Below, one piece after another: positions 6,552 to 7,026 of a DNA stretch of 7,026 nucleotides (positions are counted from its first letter, which is position 1; each line of letters starts with the position of its first letter). The notes below the pieces were generated by a model, which saw only the letters and a list, made by a program, of their open reading frames with translations, was not told the DNA's origin and ran no database searches. This DNA comes from an uncultured Eubacteriales bacterium. Lineage in GTDB: Bacteria; Bacillota; Clostridia; Christensenellales; Christensenellaceae. Location of the stretch: positions 1 through 7,026 of the forward strand of contig CAJJPW010000114.1 in the NCBI GenBank assembly GCA_905193725.1, given 5' to 3'. The position numbers and the translations under genes were made by a program.

Positions 6552-7026
6552 CTATTCTTCGGCCAATGACTTGAGCAGGGCGATCTCCTCCGGCCAGCGC
6601 TGCTCGTCGGGGGTTTCAAGGATCAGCGGAATGCCGTCGAAACGCGCGTCCTGCATGATATAGCGGAAACATTCCATGCCGATCATCCCCTCGCCCAGCG
6701 GCGTGTGGCGGTCGACATGGCTGCCCAGGATTTTCATGGCGTCGTTCAGGTGCATGCCTTTCAGGTATTCGAACCCGACCACGCGTTCCAGCTCCGCAAA
6801 GGTTTTGTCGCAGGCCTCCGCCGTCCGCAGGTCGTATCCGGCGGCAAAGGCATGGCAGGTGTCGATGCAGACCCCCACGCGCGATTTGTCTTCGACCCGC
6901 TCGATCAGGTAGGCCAGGTGTTCGAAGGCAAACCCGAGGTTCGAACCCTGTCCGGCCGTGTTTTCGATCACGGCCGTCACGCCGCGGGTCTTGTCCAGCG
7001 CGATATTGATCGACTCGGCGATCAGG
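6552..7026 (-). CDS. nfo: Endonuclease IV (AP endonuclease), 5' end cut by window edge
   Basis: Nfo cleaves DNA 5' to abasic sites in base-excision repair, using a three-zinc centre in a TIM-barrel fold. Only the C-terminal 157 or so residues lie in the window; E. coli Nfo has 285, so roughly 125 are missing. The frame stays open to base 7026, with [20 protein letters not shown] at its upstream end, so the GTG at 6978-6980 is an internal valine, not a start. Metal ligands known from E. coli Nfo are visible: Glu in [11 protein letters not shown], Asp and His in [16 protein letters not shown], His in MHLND, Asp and His in [10 protein letters not shown], and Glu in LILETP. The two earlier histidines fall outside. 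The gene ends in TAG at 6552-6554 and converges on argD, with a shared terminator between. Its GC content (35/60 at 6601-6660) fits the right-hand, Bacteroidota-like part of the window. Confidence 0.95.
   Translation of the reverse strand, partial: LIAESINIALDKTRGVTAVIENTAGQGSNLGFAFEHLAYLIERVEDKSRVGVCIDTCHAFAAGYDLRTAEACDKTFAELERVVGFEYLKGMHLNDAMKILGSHVDRHTPLGEGMIGMECFRYIMQDARFDGIPLILETPDEQRWPEEIALLKSLAEE

Noticed and set aside
6978..6980. GTG as a possible start codon of nfo.
   Set aside because: The frame continues upstream to the window edge with conserved endonuclease IV sequence, so this is an internal valine codon.

Overview
The window carries seven protein-coding genes. From the left edge, three genes on the minus strand encode a three-part MacAB/YknXYZ-type ABC exporter: adaptor (1917-2987), ATPase (1265-1930) and permease (21-1190). 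Divergent from them on the plus strand is an arginine biosynthesis cluster, argC (3147-4187), argB (4285-5151) and argD (5170-6372). At the right edge a minus-strand nfo (endonuclease IV) gene is cut by the end of the window. I saw no tRNA, rRNA, CRISPR array, insertion sequence or phage gene.

The left part, up to about position 5850, looks like a Clostridia-type Firmicute. The exporter has separate ATPase and permease subunits and no TolC-like gene, Shine-Dalgarno sites are strong, the intergenic DNA is AT-rich, and ArgC, ArgB and the first half of ArgD read as clostridial. The right part, from about 5900 on, has a different character: GC near 60%, a C-terminal ArgD half that resembles Bacteroidota class-III aminotransferases (Alistipes/Rikenellaceae-like by memory), and an nfo gene of matching composition. 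The change falls inside argD, near the conserved DEIQTGMGRTG motif, with the reading frame intact. This is the most notable feature of the window. It is either a real recombination product or, quite plausibly, a chimeric join made during metagenome assembly.

The 159-bp divergent region (2988-3146) holds a well-formed arginine control region. Two ARG-box-like palindromes with centres 20 bp apart lie directly over the -35 and -10 elements of a promoter that fires into argC. This predicts ArgR repression of argCBD when arginine is plentiful. ArgB also has the features of the arginine-inhibited class, so control is probably both transcriptional and allosteric. ArgB phosphorylates N-acetylglutamate, ArgC reduces the product to the semialdehyde, and ArgD transaminates it to N-acetylornithine. 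No gene for making N-acetylglutamate or removing the acetyl group (argJ, argA, argE) is present. A strong, probably bidirectional terminator (6389-6416) separates argD from the convergent nfo.

Apart from the argD mosaic, the window is ordinary metabolism and transport. I did not find a convincing undescribed system.
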